Assembly: GCF_015207985.1 (NCBI RefSeq)
Contig: NZ_JADEVV010000013.1
Location: 1 to 64,000 of the forward strand
Length of the DNA: 64,000 nucleotides
Direction of reading: 5' to 3'
Source: Synechocystis salina LEGE 00031
GTDB taxonomy: Bacteria; Cyanobacteriota; Cyanobacteriia; Cyanobacteriales; Microcystaceae
Below the pieces are notes generated by a model that had not been told where the DNA came from, made no database searches, and was given only the letters and a program-made list of their open reading frames with translations. A program made the position numbers and the translations under genes. Every line of letters starts with the position of its first letter. Position 1 is the first letter of the stretch. Of the stretch, positions 25,565 through 34,223 are shown piece by piece.

Positions 25565-27982
25565 ATGCAACAGATAAAAACCAGAACCCTTACGCCACAA
25601 CTTCTGAGCAAAATTGATGCCTACTGGCGGGCTGCCAACTATCTATCGGTGGGGCAAATTTACCTGTTTGACAATCCTTTGCTCAAACGTCCGCTCACCT
25701 TGGCAGACATTAAACCGATGCTGCTGGGTCACTGGGGTACGACACCGGGTCAGAACTTTATATATGTGCATTTGAATCGGGCGATTAAAAAATACGACCT
25801 CGATATGATCTACGTCTCTGGCCCCGGACACGGTGGCCCAGCGGTGGTGGCGAATACCTATCTGGAAGGTACTTACAGCGAGATTTATCCCAACATTAGT
25901 CAGGATGCAGACGGACTGCAAAAGCTCTTTTTACAATTTTCCTTTCCCGGCGGTATTCCTAGTCACGCCTCACCAGAATGCCCTGGCTCAATTCACGAAG
26001 GCGGCGAGTTGGGCTATTCCCTTAGTCATGCGTTTGGGGCGGTATTTGATAATCCCAATCTGGTTGTGGCCTGTGTCGTAGGCGATGGTGAGGCAGAAAC
26101 TGGTCCACTGGCAACGGCATGGCATTCCAACAAGTTTCTCAACCCTGCCACCGATGGTGCGGTACTGCCGATCCTCCACCTCAACGGCTACAAGATTGCC
26201 AATCCAACCATCCTCGCCCGCATTGAGCCAGAAGAATTAGACCAGTTGCTGCGGGGAAATGGCTGGATTCCTTATTACGTGGAAGGCCATGAGGCAGAAT
26301 TAATGCACGAAGCGATGGCAACGACCCTCGATCAGGCGATCGCCGACATCAAACAGATCCAGCATGAAGCTCGTGACAATGGCAACACCAAACGCCCCCG
26401 CTGGCCAATGATTGTGCTGCGATCGCCTAAAGGTTGGACGGGACCCAAATGGGTGGATGGCGTTCAGATCGAAGACACATTCCGTTCCCATCAAGTACCG
26501 CTCTCCGATCCACGATCGCATCCCGAACATCTCAAGCTTTTGGAAGACTGGCTGCGGAGCTACCGACCAGAGGAACTGTTCGACGAATCAGGGCGATTGA
26601 AACTGGAATTAGCTGAACTAGCACCTGAGGGCGATCGCCGTATGGGTGCAAATCCCCAAGCCAACGGGGGCATGCTGCTACGCGACCTGATCGTGCCAGA
26701 CTTTCGGGACTACGCGGTGAATGTACCGGCCCCCGGATCGGTTCAAGCTGCCGATGCCCATGAACTGGGTGTATTCCTGCGAGACGTAACCAAGCTCAAC
26801 CAAGAGCAGCGCAATTTTAGAATTTTTGGTCCCGACGAAACCCTCTCCAATCGATTGAACGCGGTATTTGAAGTGACCGATCGCCAGTGGGATGCCGAAA
26901 CCCAAGCTAACGATGAGTTCCTTGCCGCCGATGGTCGAGTGATGGAAATGTTGAGCGAGCATCAATGTGAAGGCTGGCTAGAAGGTTACCTACTCACGGG
27001 GCGACATGGGCTGTTCAACTGTTATGAGGCGTTTATCCACATCATCGACTCGATGTTTAACCAGCACGCCAAATGGCTAAAAGTAACGGCAGAGCTACCA
27101 TGGCGACGACCGATTGCCTCTTTAAACTACCTACTGGCTTCCCATGTTTGGCAACAAATGCACAACGGCTTCACCCACCAAGACCCCGGCTTTATCGATC
27201 ATGTGGTCAATAAAAAAGCTTCCGTCGTGCGTGTTTATCTACCGCCCGATGCCAACTGCTTGTTGTCGGTGTGGGATCACTGTTTGCGCAGTCGTCATTA
27301 CGTCAATGTGGTAATTGCAGGTAAATATCAAGCCCCCCAATGGCTAACGATGGAGCAAGCTGTCAAACATTGCACTGCAGGCATTGGCATTTGGGACTGG
27401 GCTAGTACCGACGGTGAACCCGATGTGGTCATGGCTTGCTGTGGCGATGTGCCGACCCTAGAAACCCTTGCCGCCGTTTCGATTCTGCGGGAGCATTTGC
27501 CCGACTTAAAAATCCGAGTGGTGAATGTTGTTGATTTGATGCGACTACAACCGGAAAGGGAACATCCCCACGGGTTGAGTGATGAGGATTTTGACGCGCT
27601 CTTCACCCAGGATAAACCCGTGATTTTTGCCTTCCATGCCTACCCTTGGTTAATTCACCGCTTGACCTACCGCCGCACCAACCACGGCAACATCCATGTG
27701 CGGGGCTATAAGGAAGAAGGCACAATCACCACGCCCTTTGATATGACGGTGCTCAACGACCTTGATCGCTTTCATTTGGTCATGGACGTGATTGATCGCC
27801 TGCCGCAATTAGCCTTTAAAGGGGCTGAACTAAAGCAAATGATGGAGGCCAAACTAATCCACCACAGGCAATACATTAACCAGAATGGCCAAGACTTGCC
27901 AGAAATTCGTAACTGGAAATGGAGTCCAGATTCAACATTGCCAGCCAAACCTTTGCGAGGAAAAATGCCTGTACTGACCTAA
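25565..27982 (+). CDS. xfp: Phosphoketolase (xylulose-5-P/fructose-6-P)
   Basis: An 805-residue thiamine-diphosphate enzyme that splits xylulose 5-phosphate (and often fructose 6-phosphate) with phosphate to acetyl phosphate and glyceraldehyde 3-phosphate or erythrose 4-phosphate. Hallmarks: [37 protein letters not shown], the TPP motif [17 protein letters not shown], and [12 protein letters not shown] in the middle domain. In cyanobacteria it provides a carbon-saving route to acetyl phosphate. The length is standard and the frame is intact, unlike several neighbours. The start [14 protein letters not shown] fits the family. Confidence 0.96.
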   Translation: MQQIKTRTLTPQLLSKIDAYWRAANYLSVGQIYLFDNPLLKRPLTLADIKPMLLGHWGTTPGQNFIYVHLNRAIKKYDLDMIYVSGPGHGGPAVVANTYLEGTYSEIYPNISQDADGLQKLFLQFSFPGGIPSHASPECPGSIHEGGELGYSLSHAFGAVFDNPNLVVACVVGDGEAETGPLATAWHSNKFLNPATDGAVLPILHLNGYKIANPTILARIEPEELDQLLRGNGWIPYYVEGHEAELMHEAMATTLDQAIADIKQIQHEARDNGNTKRPRWPMIVLRSPKGWTGPKWVDGVQIEDTFRSHQVPLSDPRSHPEHLKLLEDWLRSYRPEELFDESGRLKLELAELAPEGDRRMGANPQANGGMLLRDLIVPDFRDYAVNVPAPGSVQAADAHELGVFLRDVTKLNQEQRNFRIFGPDETLSNRLNAVFEVTDRQWDAETQANDEFLAADGRVMEMLSEHQCEGWLEGYLLTGRHGLFNCYEAFIHIIDSMFNQHAKWLKVTAELPWRRPIASLNYLLASHVWQQMHNGFTHQDPGFIDHVVNKKASVVRVYLPPDANCLLSVWDHCLRSRHYVNVVIAGKYQAPQWLTMEQAVKHCTAGIGIWDWASTDGEPDVVMACCGDVPTLETLAAVSILREHLPDLKIRVVNVVDLMRLQPEREHPHGLSDEDFDALFTQDKPVIFAFHAYPWLIHRLTYRRTNHGNIHVRGYKEEGTITTPFDMTVLNDLDRFHLVMDVIDRLPQLAFKGAELKQMMEAKLIHHRQYINQNGQDLPEIRNWKWSPDSTLPAKPLRGKMPVLT

Positions 27983-28037
27983 AACAAGCCAAAGAAATCC
28001 GCTATTTTGATCGATTTAACATACTAAAGGAAACATC

Positions 28038-28463
28038 ATGAGTACTGCAATTGACAACTTTACCAAGCAACTCCACGACAATTTGGAAGCGGTGGAAGAT
28101 CGCCTGAATTCACTAAAGAAAAATATTCAATCTTTACCGAAAAAAACTCAAACTGAGATTCAATCTACCCTCGATAAGGCAAAGATAAATCTGGATGAAA
28201 AAAAACAAGAATTTGATGATTACCGGGCAAAGCTCAAAACTCAGTTGGAAGAAAAAGAATCTGAGCTGATGTCGAATATTGAAGAATGGAAAGCTAATCG
28301 TGAAGCGGAGAAACTCGAACATCGGGCCGATAAAGCTGAAGACTATGCCGCTACCATGACCTTCTTGGCAATGGCGGCGATGGATGAAGCCGAAGAAGCA
28401 ACCTTAGCGGCGATCGCCGCCCGACTCGATGCTGAAGCCGCTGTGGGAATTACAGAAAAATAA
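28038..28463 (+). CDS. Charged coiled-coil protein
   Basis: A 141-residue protein that is nearly all predicted helix: repeated Lys/Glu/Gln heptads (LHDNLEAVEDRLNSLKKNIQ, KKQEFDDYRAKLKTQLEEKE) and an Ala-rich, acidic C-terminal third (TMTFLAMAAMDEAEEATLAA). No membrane helix or metal site. It lies 56 bp after the phosphoketolase gene with its own AAAGGAAAC ribosome site and is likely in the same operon. Function unknown; similar amphipathic helical proteins occur in stress clusters. Confidence 0.65.
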   Translation: MSTAIDNFTKQLHDNLEAVEDRLNSLKKNIQSLPKKTQTEIQSTLDKAKINLDEKKQEFDDYRAKLKTQLEEKESELMSNIEEWKANREAEKLEHRADKAEDYAATMTFLAMAAMDEAEEATLAAIAARLDAEAAVGITEK

Positions 28464-28531
28464 GCTGCGATAGGACAAATCCATGAAGGTGAAATTTGAC
28501 GGGTTAAGGCGTTTCGGTGACGGATTGAAAT

Positions 28532-28642
28532 ATGGAGGTAACAGTGTTGAATCATGGCTTTGAAATTCCATCTGAACCAGAAGCCGACTTGGAAGCTGGT
28601 TTATCTACGCAAGAGGCGATCGCTGCTATCTTGCGCTATTGA
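28532..28642 (+). pseudogene. Small ORF, possible P-type ATPase N-terminal stub
   Basis: Thirty-six codons ending GLSTQEAIAAILRY and TGA. The tail resembles the cation-ATPase N-terminal pattern LSxxEAxxxLxxYGPN, with TGA where Gly (GGA) would be expected. The match is short and could be chance. No other part of such an ATPase is found nearby. Confidence 0.2.
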
Positions 28643-28689
28643 AAGCCACTTCGGTGACGAAATTAAATCTTTATTTTGGAGAATTACCT

Positions 28690-29010
28690 ATGTCCGCCTC
28701 ATCCCCATCCATTGAAACTGCTGTATTGGTTATCATCATTGGTGAAAACGTCTTGCAAGGTCGTATTATCAATCTGCTGAAAGACTTAGAAGTAACTGGT
28801 TATACTATCTCCCAAGCTCAGGGCGTAGGTCGCCATGGCAGCCGTCGGGGAGATATGGTCAGCTATAACACTAATTTTGAAATCAAAACCGTTGTGTCCC
28901 GGGAAGTCTCCGAGGATATCTTCTCCGGTCTGGTCGAGTATCAATCTAATCATGCCTTAATCGCTTTCCGACAAAATGTCGAAGCGTTGACTGGGTTTGA
29001 GATAATTTGA
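28690..29010 (+). CDS. PII-like signalling protein
   Basis: The start at 28690 (MSASSPSIETAVLVIIIGEN) gives 106 residues; the frame opens 51 bp earlier without homology. The protein has the ferredoxin-like order of PII/SbtB-type proteins: a first strand AVLVIIIG, a helix RIINLLKDLEVTGYTI, a loop GVGRHGSRRGDMVSYNTNFE corresponding to the T-loop, strand IKTVVSRE and a last helix. Such trimers bind adenine nucleotides and regulate a partner. SbtA or other carbon transporters are not adjacent, so the partner is unknown. Confidence 0.75.
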   Translation: MSASSPSIETAVLVIIIGENVLQGRIINLLKDLEVTGYTISQAQGVGRHGSRRGDMVSYNTNFEIKTVVSREVSEDIFSGLVEYQSNHALIAFRQNVEALTGFEII

Positions 29011-29095
29011 TTTCAGTTTCTTTTTATAAAAAAAATGGCGATCGCATCACTCACTCTGAATATTAAGCCAATCAAAATTCAAGCGGGAGAATATC

Positions 29096-29442
29096 ATGAA
29101 AATCCAAATTCATACCGGCCATAACATCGAAAGTCACGAAGCACTGGCCACTCATTTCACTGGTGTGGTGGAAGAGAGTCTAAGCCAATTCGGCGATCGC
29201 CTGACTAACGTTGATGTTCACCTAAGCGATGAGAACAGCGACAAGAAGGACGGCCATGACAATATGCGCTGCATGATCGAAGCCCGTCCACAGGACACCA
29301 ACCCCTCGCGGCAAGCCATCAGGCAGAGACCCTAGACCATGCTGTTGACGGGGCTGCCGAGAAATTAGCCCACGTGATCGAGCACACCCTGGGGCGACTA
29401 GAGCACGAAGCGAGTCATCGGACTGACCCACCTCTGTCTCAA
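29096..29442 (+). pseudogene. HPF/RaiA-like ribosome hibernation factor, frameshifted
   Basis: The first 65 codons encode an HPF-like protein (MKIQIHTGHNIESHEALATH, LSQFGDRLTNVDVHLSDEN, MRCMIEARP). After CGTCCACA the zero frame drifts into DTNPSRQAIRQRP and stops at 29335. The next frame carries the expected continuation GHQPLAASHQAETLDHAVDG, AAEKLAHVIEHTLGRLEHEA. One base missing near 29287-29293 explains this. The shifted frame then runs without a stop into the next gene's ATG at 29443, so even the repaired gene would be fused to it. A sequencing error cannot be excluded. Confidence 0.75.
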
Positions 29443-29847
29443 ATGAATACAAAAATAGGACTATGGATCGACCAAAACAAGGCGACTATCGTGACGGTTA
29501 CAGAGCAAGGAGAAAAGATCAGCGAGATCCTCGCAGATGCGGAAAAACAGCTCCAACGGACTGGGGATTCACCCCTGAAAGGCTCCTATGAAGCCCTTCA
29601 AGTACCCGCAGATTACAGCCGTCAGAAGGTGCTGACCGCAGAACTCAATACTTACTACGACGAGATCATTCGATATATTCGTGATGCAAGTTCGATTTTG
29701 ATCGTAGGGCCAGGTGTCGCTAAGCATGAACTGCAAAAGCGTCTGGAAAAAAATCACATCGGCGCAAAGATTGTTGGGGTTGAAACGGTTGATAATCTGA
29801 CCGAGCCTCAACTCGTAGCAATGATTCGTCAACACTTTGCCAATTGA
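29443..29847 (+). CDS. eRF1-domain-3-like (baeRF-type) protein
   Basis: The start at MNTKIGLWIDQNKATIVTVT gives 134 residues; the open frame extends upstream into the HPF-like sequence. The pattern matches small bacterial/archaeal proteins related to eRF1/Pelota domain 3: first strand LWIDQNKATIVTV, a Tyr-rich middle TAELNTYYDEIIRYIRDAS, then SILIVGPGVAKHELQKRLEK and a last strand IVGVETVDNLTEPQLVAMI. These are thought to act with ribosomes or release factors, often encoded beside HPF. Function is inferred from family and neighbour. Confidence 0.7.
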   Translation: MNTKIGLWIDQNKATIVTVTEQGEKISEILADAEKQLQRTGDSPLKGSYEALQVPADYSRQKVLTAELNTYYDEIIRYIRDASSILIVGPGVAKHELQKRLEKNHIGAKIVGVETVDNLTEPQLVAMIRQHFAN

Positions 29848-30009
29848 ATAGCATCGTGAAGACCTTACAGAGTGGAGCAACCCGCTATGTATGTCCAAGA
29901 CTAATAGACACTGCAAGAATGCTGGTCACCACGCCCGATTTTGGCCAGTACATTGGGGAATGACAACCTTTACGACGAGACGATTCACCAGCACATCCGA
30001 CATATACCG

Positions 30010-30284
30010 ATGGTGGAAGAAAAGATCACCAAATATGAAAAATACGTATTCTCTATCATGTTGGCAATAAATTCAGTAACTTTTCGATGATGGCGCTTTG
30101 GGATGATGGCAAATTTGGGTTAGCGCATTGGAATAAATGGGAAAAAATTGCGGTGGTCACTGATGTAGGTTGGTTGCGCGCCATGACCTGGGCTTTTAAA
30201 TGGCTAATTCCCACTAAATTTAAATTGTTTCCGAATGGGGAACTAGAACAAGCTAAGCAATGGATCAGTGGCGATCGCCAATGA
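30010..30284 (+). pseudogene. SpoIIAA/STAS-like protein, frameshifted and N-terminally reduced
   Basis: Codons from 30010 read MVEEKITKYEK, then the frame must change to continue IRILYHVGNKFSNFSMMALW, DDGKFGLAHWNKWEKIAVVT and DVGWLRAMTWAF, which is the SpoIIAA-like (STAS/SEC14) domain. The switch lies in the run GAAAAATACG (30037-30045): one missing A restores the frame. The normal N-terminal third is not recognisable upstream. An ATG at 30087 starts a 65-codon open tail. Its 3' end is echoed at 33785. Confidence 0.7.
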
Positions 30285-30364
30285 TGTTTGGGCAAATAAA
30301 ATCACAATTTATTGCTAAAGATTGGCCATCTAGCTAGTTAATATTTATTTGAGGAAATCGAGAA

Positions 30365-31903
30365 ATGAAACCAGATTATCTAATTGTCGGCAGTGGTTTA
30401 TCAGCATTGACCTTTGGGGCTTTGATGGCCAACTCTGGCAAGACTGTGCAAATTCTCGAAGCCCATGAGCATCCGGGGGGTTATGGACATACCTTTACGA
30501 TGGCGAAGAAATATACGTTTAACGCGCAATTTCACTATGTCTGGGATTGCGGCGCAGGGCAAACGGTTAACAAAGTCCTCAAAAAACTGGGCTTGGATCA
30601 GGAAATAACCTTTGAGCGGTACGACCCCAAGGGCTTTGACCATATGCGAATGCCGGGTTATGCCTTGGACATTCCCTCGGAACCAGAAGAACTAATCCAA
30701 CGATTGTCTACACTGTTCCCTGACCATGGAGATCGCCTGCGCAAATTCATCAATGATGTAGAAAAAACTGGTGCAGGTTTGAAAAAGTTATCGCCGCCAA
30801 TCAAGCCCGTGGAGCTACTCCAACATCCAAGTGAGGTATTGTGTGCTGTCCAGTATCTCCATAGCACCCTTCAAGATGTATTTGATAAGTTTCAGTTGCC
30901 CCAAGCTGCCCAAACCTTATTAGCTCTACAATGGCCAGATTTTTTACTGCCACCAAATCAACTCTCATTTTATGCGTGGGTCGCCTTATTCCGAGGTTAT
31001 CAAGCAGGGGCTTTTTATCCCACCCAACAGTTTGAAAGTGTGATCAATGCGTTGGTTACAGTGATCGAATCTCACGGGGGAGAGGTGCTGCTCAACCATG
31101 AAGTCACGAATTTTAGAATTACAGATAAAACGGTGACTGGCGTTAAGGCAATCAATCTCACCACCCACCAAACCAATGAATTTACGGGTGAAACTGTGAT
31201 TTGCAATATTGATCCCAAAAGAGCCGCCAAGATGATTGGGATCGAAAAGTTCTCGAAAACTGTGCGTCGCAAACTGGACTATGAATATTCGGCATCAAAC
31301 TTTATGGCGTACTGCGTTGTGAAAGATCTTGATCTGCGGGACTACGGTTTTGGCAAGTGGAATCTCTTTCATACGGGGCATCAGGATCTCAATGAAGCCT
31401 TCGCCCAAATGTACGATCGCCATGATTTTTCTAATCCTAGTTTTGCGATTACAACGCCCACTTTATTGACCAAAGCGAGTCGGGACTGCCCTGAAGATTG
31501 CCAGATTGTAGAATTTTTGACTGTAGCAAATTATGATTACTTTAATCAATTAGGGGATAGCGATCCCAAAGCTTATCGGCAAAAAAAACAAGAAATCTTG
31601 GATTCTATTCTTGATGTTGTAGAAAAAAACTATGTGCCAAATTTCAGAAAATACATGGTTTTTGGTATCACGGGCAGCCCCACTACCAATGAGCGTTTTT
31701 GTTGGAGTCCTAGTGGCAATTCCTACGGCTCTAAGTTAACTCCCAAAAATATGGGGTTGGGGCGATTAAATTACGAAACATCCCTCAAACAGTTCTATTT
31801 TTGTAATGCCTCATCTGGCTATCCGGGTTTTGCTCCCACAGTCTGGACAGGCGCATTGCTCTATCAACGATTATCTGACGATCAGATCTTAGGCGATCGC
31901 TAA
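30365..31903 (+). CDS. FAD-dependent phytoene desaturase/CrtISO-like oxidoreductase
   Basis: A 512-residue flavoprotein. MKPDYLIVGSGLSALTFGAL is the Rossmann dinucleotide site (GxGxxG-like) followed by an acidic residue in ILEAHEHPGGYGHTF. The C-terminus contains a second FAD contact, NASSGYPGFAPTVWTGALLY. The architecture matches the phytoene desaturase/carotenoid isomerase/retinol saturase superfamily, which acts on polyene or lipid substrates. It is followed by another FAD enzyme 63 bp later and by a desaturase gene, suggesting a lipid- or isoprenoid-modifying group. The exact substrate is unknown. Confidence 0.82.
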   Translation: MKPDYLIVGSGLSALTFGALMANSGKTVQILEAHEHPGGYGHTFTMAKKYTFNAQFHYVWDCGAGQTVNKVLKKLGLDQEITFERYDPKGFDHMRMPGYALDIPSEPEELIQRLSTLFPDHGDRLRKFINDVEKTGAGLKKLSPPIKPVELLQHPSEVLCAVQYLHSTLQDVFDKFQLPQAAQTLLALQWPDFLLPPNQLSFYAWVALFRGYQAGAFYPTQQFESVINALVTVIESHGGEVLLNHEVTNFRITDKTVTGVKAINLTTHQTNEFTGETVICNIDPKRAAKMIGIEKFSKTVRRKLDYEYSASNFMAYCVVKDLDLRDYGFGKWNLFHTGHQDLNEAFAQMYDRHDFSNPSFAITTPTLLTKASRDCPEDCQIVEFLTVANYDYFNQLGDSDPKAYRQKKQEILDSILDVVEKNYVPNFRKYMVFGITGSPTTNERFCWSPSGNSYGSKLTPKNMGLGRLNYETSLKQFYFCNASSGYPGFAPTVWTGALLYQRLSDDQILGDR

Positions 31904-31966
31904 ATAGCAACATCAAAACAGATAAGTATTTGTGAATTATTTCTATTGTTAATTTGGAGGTCAGTT

Positions 31967-33211
31967 ATGAAAATTGCGATTATTGGTGGCGGAGCTAGTG
32001 GAATGGCTACAGCCTATTTGCTCGATAAAGAAGGACATCAGGTTACTGTGTTTGAGAGGCAGCCGATATTGGGAGGACATATTCGGACACTGAACAAAAA
32101 TCTGAAGCCGAACCAAGCCGATTGCGATGAAGTTTTAGAAAGTGGAGTGCTTGAATTTCCAACGGCATTTCATAGCTTTATGACGTTGATGGAAGAGCTA
32201 GAGGTGGATCTAGAACCTGTCAGGACTGGTTCTGGCATGTTTCGCAAAGATGGTAACCACTTTTTATCGGGAGTGGCGATCGATAAGAATTTTTCAGGTT
32301 TCCACGCCCTAATCGAACATTTACGCCTCGATACTATCTACGCCCGTTCTGCTGGAGTCTGGTTAAAAGTGCGATTTGCTAAGACACGAGATTTCCATGA
32401 TCAACCGCTATCGGCTTACTTAAGACGTCCTTGCAGCCGCAATACTTGGCTGAAATTAATGGTTATGTACAGCTACTCTATGCCGTTTGAACTGATTGAT
32501 GATTTCCCCGCAGAGTTAGCAATTCCGATGTTACTCGATTACATTTCAGTCGATTGGATCAGGGTTAAAGGCGGTGTATATACTTACATCGAAAAAATCT
32601 TGGCACGATTTAAAGGTGAGACTTTACTGAATGCAGAGATTGCTCATATTTCCAGAAGTTTGGATGCGGTGAAAGTGGTACGAACGACAGGTGAAATGCA
32701 GGAATTTAATAAGGTCGTATTTGCGACACCACCAGACCAAGTAATGGCTTTATTAGCAGACCCAACTGAGGCGGAAGCGAAACGATTTTCTGCATGGAAA
32801 GCAAATTATATAACCAGTATTGTTCATCGCGATAGTTCTATGTATGCTCCCCATGATGTTAAGACACCTTCAGAATTTGATTTTTTTCAGACAAAAAATG
32901 GCTGGGGTTATAACGGCTATTTGAATCAACTTTGCGCGATTTCTTCGTCCTACCAACATCATTTTTTATCGTTCCAATTGGAAGAATTGATCGCAAAAGA
33001 TCGCATCATTCATACACAGGAACATCACACGCCTTTTTATACTACTGAGTCTTTTCGATACCGTAATGAAGTGATTGAAACGAATGGCGAAAATAATACT
33101 TACCACGCGGGAGCCTATCTTGGTGATGGCTTGCATGGAGGGGCAATTGATTCCGCCTATCGAGTTGCTCAACTAATTACAGCGGATTGTGAGACTATGT
33201 TGGATAGTTAA
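31967..33211 (+). CDS. FAD-dependent amine-oxidase-like protein (COG2907 type)
   Basis: The start at 31967 (MKIAIIGGGASGMATAYLLD) has a good GGAGG ribosome site just ahead and gives 414 residues. The FAD motif GGGASGMATAYLL and FERQPILGGHIRT are at the N-terminus; ESGVLEFPTAFHSFMTLMEE and the C-terminal AYLGDGLHGGAIDSAYRVAQ are typical of the NAD/FAD-binding COG2907 group, which often clusters with fatty-acid-modifying genes. It follows the CrtISO-like gene in the same orientation. The last 36 bp of the gene are part of a 98-bp segment duplicated at 33628. Confidence 0.82.
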   Translation: MKIAIIGGGASGMATAYLLDKEGHQVTVFERQPILGGHIRTLNKNLKPNQADCDEVLESGVLEFPTAFHSFMTLMEELEVDLEPVRTGSGMFRKDGNHFLSGVAIDKNFSGFHALIEHLRLDTIYARSAGVWLKVRFAKTRDFHDQPLSAYLRRPCSRNTWLKLMVMYSYSMPFELIDDFPAELAIPMLLDYISVDWIRVKGGVYTYIEKILARFKGETLLNAEIAHISRSLDAVKVVRTTGEMQEFNKVVFATPPDQVMALLADPTEAEAKRFSAWKANYITSIVHRDSSMYAPHDVKTPSEFDFFQTKNGWGYNGYLNQLCAISSSYQHHFLSFQLEELIAKDRIIHTQEHHTPFYTTESFRYRNEVIETNGENNTYHAGAYLGDGLHGGAIDSAYRVAQLITADCETMLDS

Positions 33212-33273
33212 TCTTCCACTAGCGGGGATTTTTGGAGTTAAATCTGTCCCATACTGTTATCCACTCCGCTGTA
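33176..33273 (+). repeat. 98-bp direct duplication, copy 1
   Basis: Covers the 3' end of the COG2907-like gene and its downstream spacer. It matches 33628-33725 over the same length without gaps, with scattered substitutions. Shared blocks include GGATTGTGAGACTATGTTGG and ATAGTTAATCTTCCAC. Confidence 0.85.
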
Positions 33274-33287
33274 TCCATTTAAAAACT

Positions 33288-33503
33288 ATGAAAAAACTCT
33301 ATATTATTGCAATTATTCTTAGCATGATCACATTCTCATTGATTCTTTGGCGTCAAACTTATAAACCTGACCGTGTTGATGTTGATCCGGCAATTGTTTC
33401 CGAAATGGAGTATTACTTTAAGCAAAAAGAATGTACCCAAGCTATGATTGATCAAAGTAACGGATATGATGTAAAACTCCCCGAAAACTGCCTTTCAGAC
33501 TAG
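33288..33503 (+). CDS. Small single-pass membrane protein
   Basis: A 71-residue protein starting at 33288 (MKKLYIIAIILSMITFSLIL) with a hydrophobic N-terminal helix or uncleaved signal and a short polar domain containing two Cys (KECTQAMIDQ and PENCLSD). The two Cys could form a disulfide outside the cytoplasm. I do not recognise the family. It sits between two copies of a 98-bp duplication. Confidence 0.55.
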   Translation: MKKLYIIAIILSMITFSLILWRQTYKPDRVDVDPAIVSEMEYYFKQKECTQAMIDQSNGYDVKLPENCLSD

Positions 33504-33627
33504 TGAAATTGTTATAACAGTAGGTTATTCACCACAACAGCAACTCTTGATTATTTTATAGATCAATGCCTAGGAACACAACTAAATTGTTGACTTTAAA
33601 TGAGTGCGAGTGCGATCGTTTTTTGGG

Positions 33628-33725
33628 ATTACAGTGGATTGTGAGACTATGTTGGATAGTTAATCTTCCACCAGCGGAGATTTTTGGAGTTAAACTTTTC
33701 CCATACTGTTACGCACTCCGCTGTA
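33628..33725 (+). repeat. 98-bp direct duplication, copy 2
   Basis: Second copy of 33176-33273, detached from any gene body: only the last codons of the FAD gene are repeated. The two copies bracket the 71-residue membrane protein gene. Confidence 0.85.
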
Positions 33726-33784
33726 GCTCCAGTAAACCTCAGCTTTCCCCGCAGTTAGCTACAACTTAAGTTTAGGTTTTTAAA

Positions 33785-33840
33785 GAACAAGCTAAGTAAT
33801 GAATTTGCGGCGATCGCCAACGAAGTTTAAGACAAATAAA
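33785..33840 (+). repeat. Echo of the SpoIIAA-like gene 3' end
   Basis: This stretch matches 30246-30300 with a single-base gap: GAACAAGCTAAG, GGCGATCGCCAA and ACAAATAAA/GCAAATAAA are in register. It contains no open frame. It suggests that a second copy of the SpoIIAA-like gene once lay here. The rest of 33841-34223 shows no supported gene. Confidence 0.6.
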
Positions 33841-34223
33841 CTGATAAGGTGCATCGTGGGGAAATGACGGTCTCCGACTTTGTTAGTTGTGATTTTTAGG
33901 TGATCACCCTTCACTAGATTATGTCTGTCCAGAAATGGGTATTTCGACGGTTATTGTTTCAATTAATGCCATGTTGTTACGACGCATATATTTGTACGTT
34001 TAAATGTATTAGAACAAGTAGGTTTAATTTATTTCTGAAAAAAACGATATTGAAATGGTGTTGAAATATTGATAAAATGGAAGAATAACAACTTTAAATG
34101 AGATCCCCCCCCTTAATAAAGTGGGGCTTTGAATACAGCTTTTCTCACAACTGATTTAGATTTACTACAAAAGAGCTTCTTGATCGGTTACCCAAGATTG
34201 AGTGTTAAGTATGGGACAAAAGG

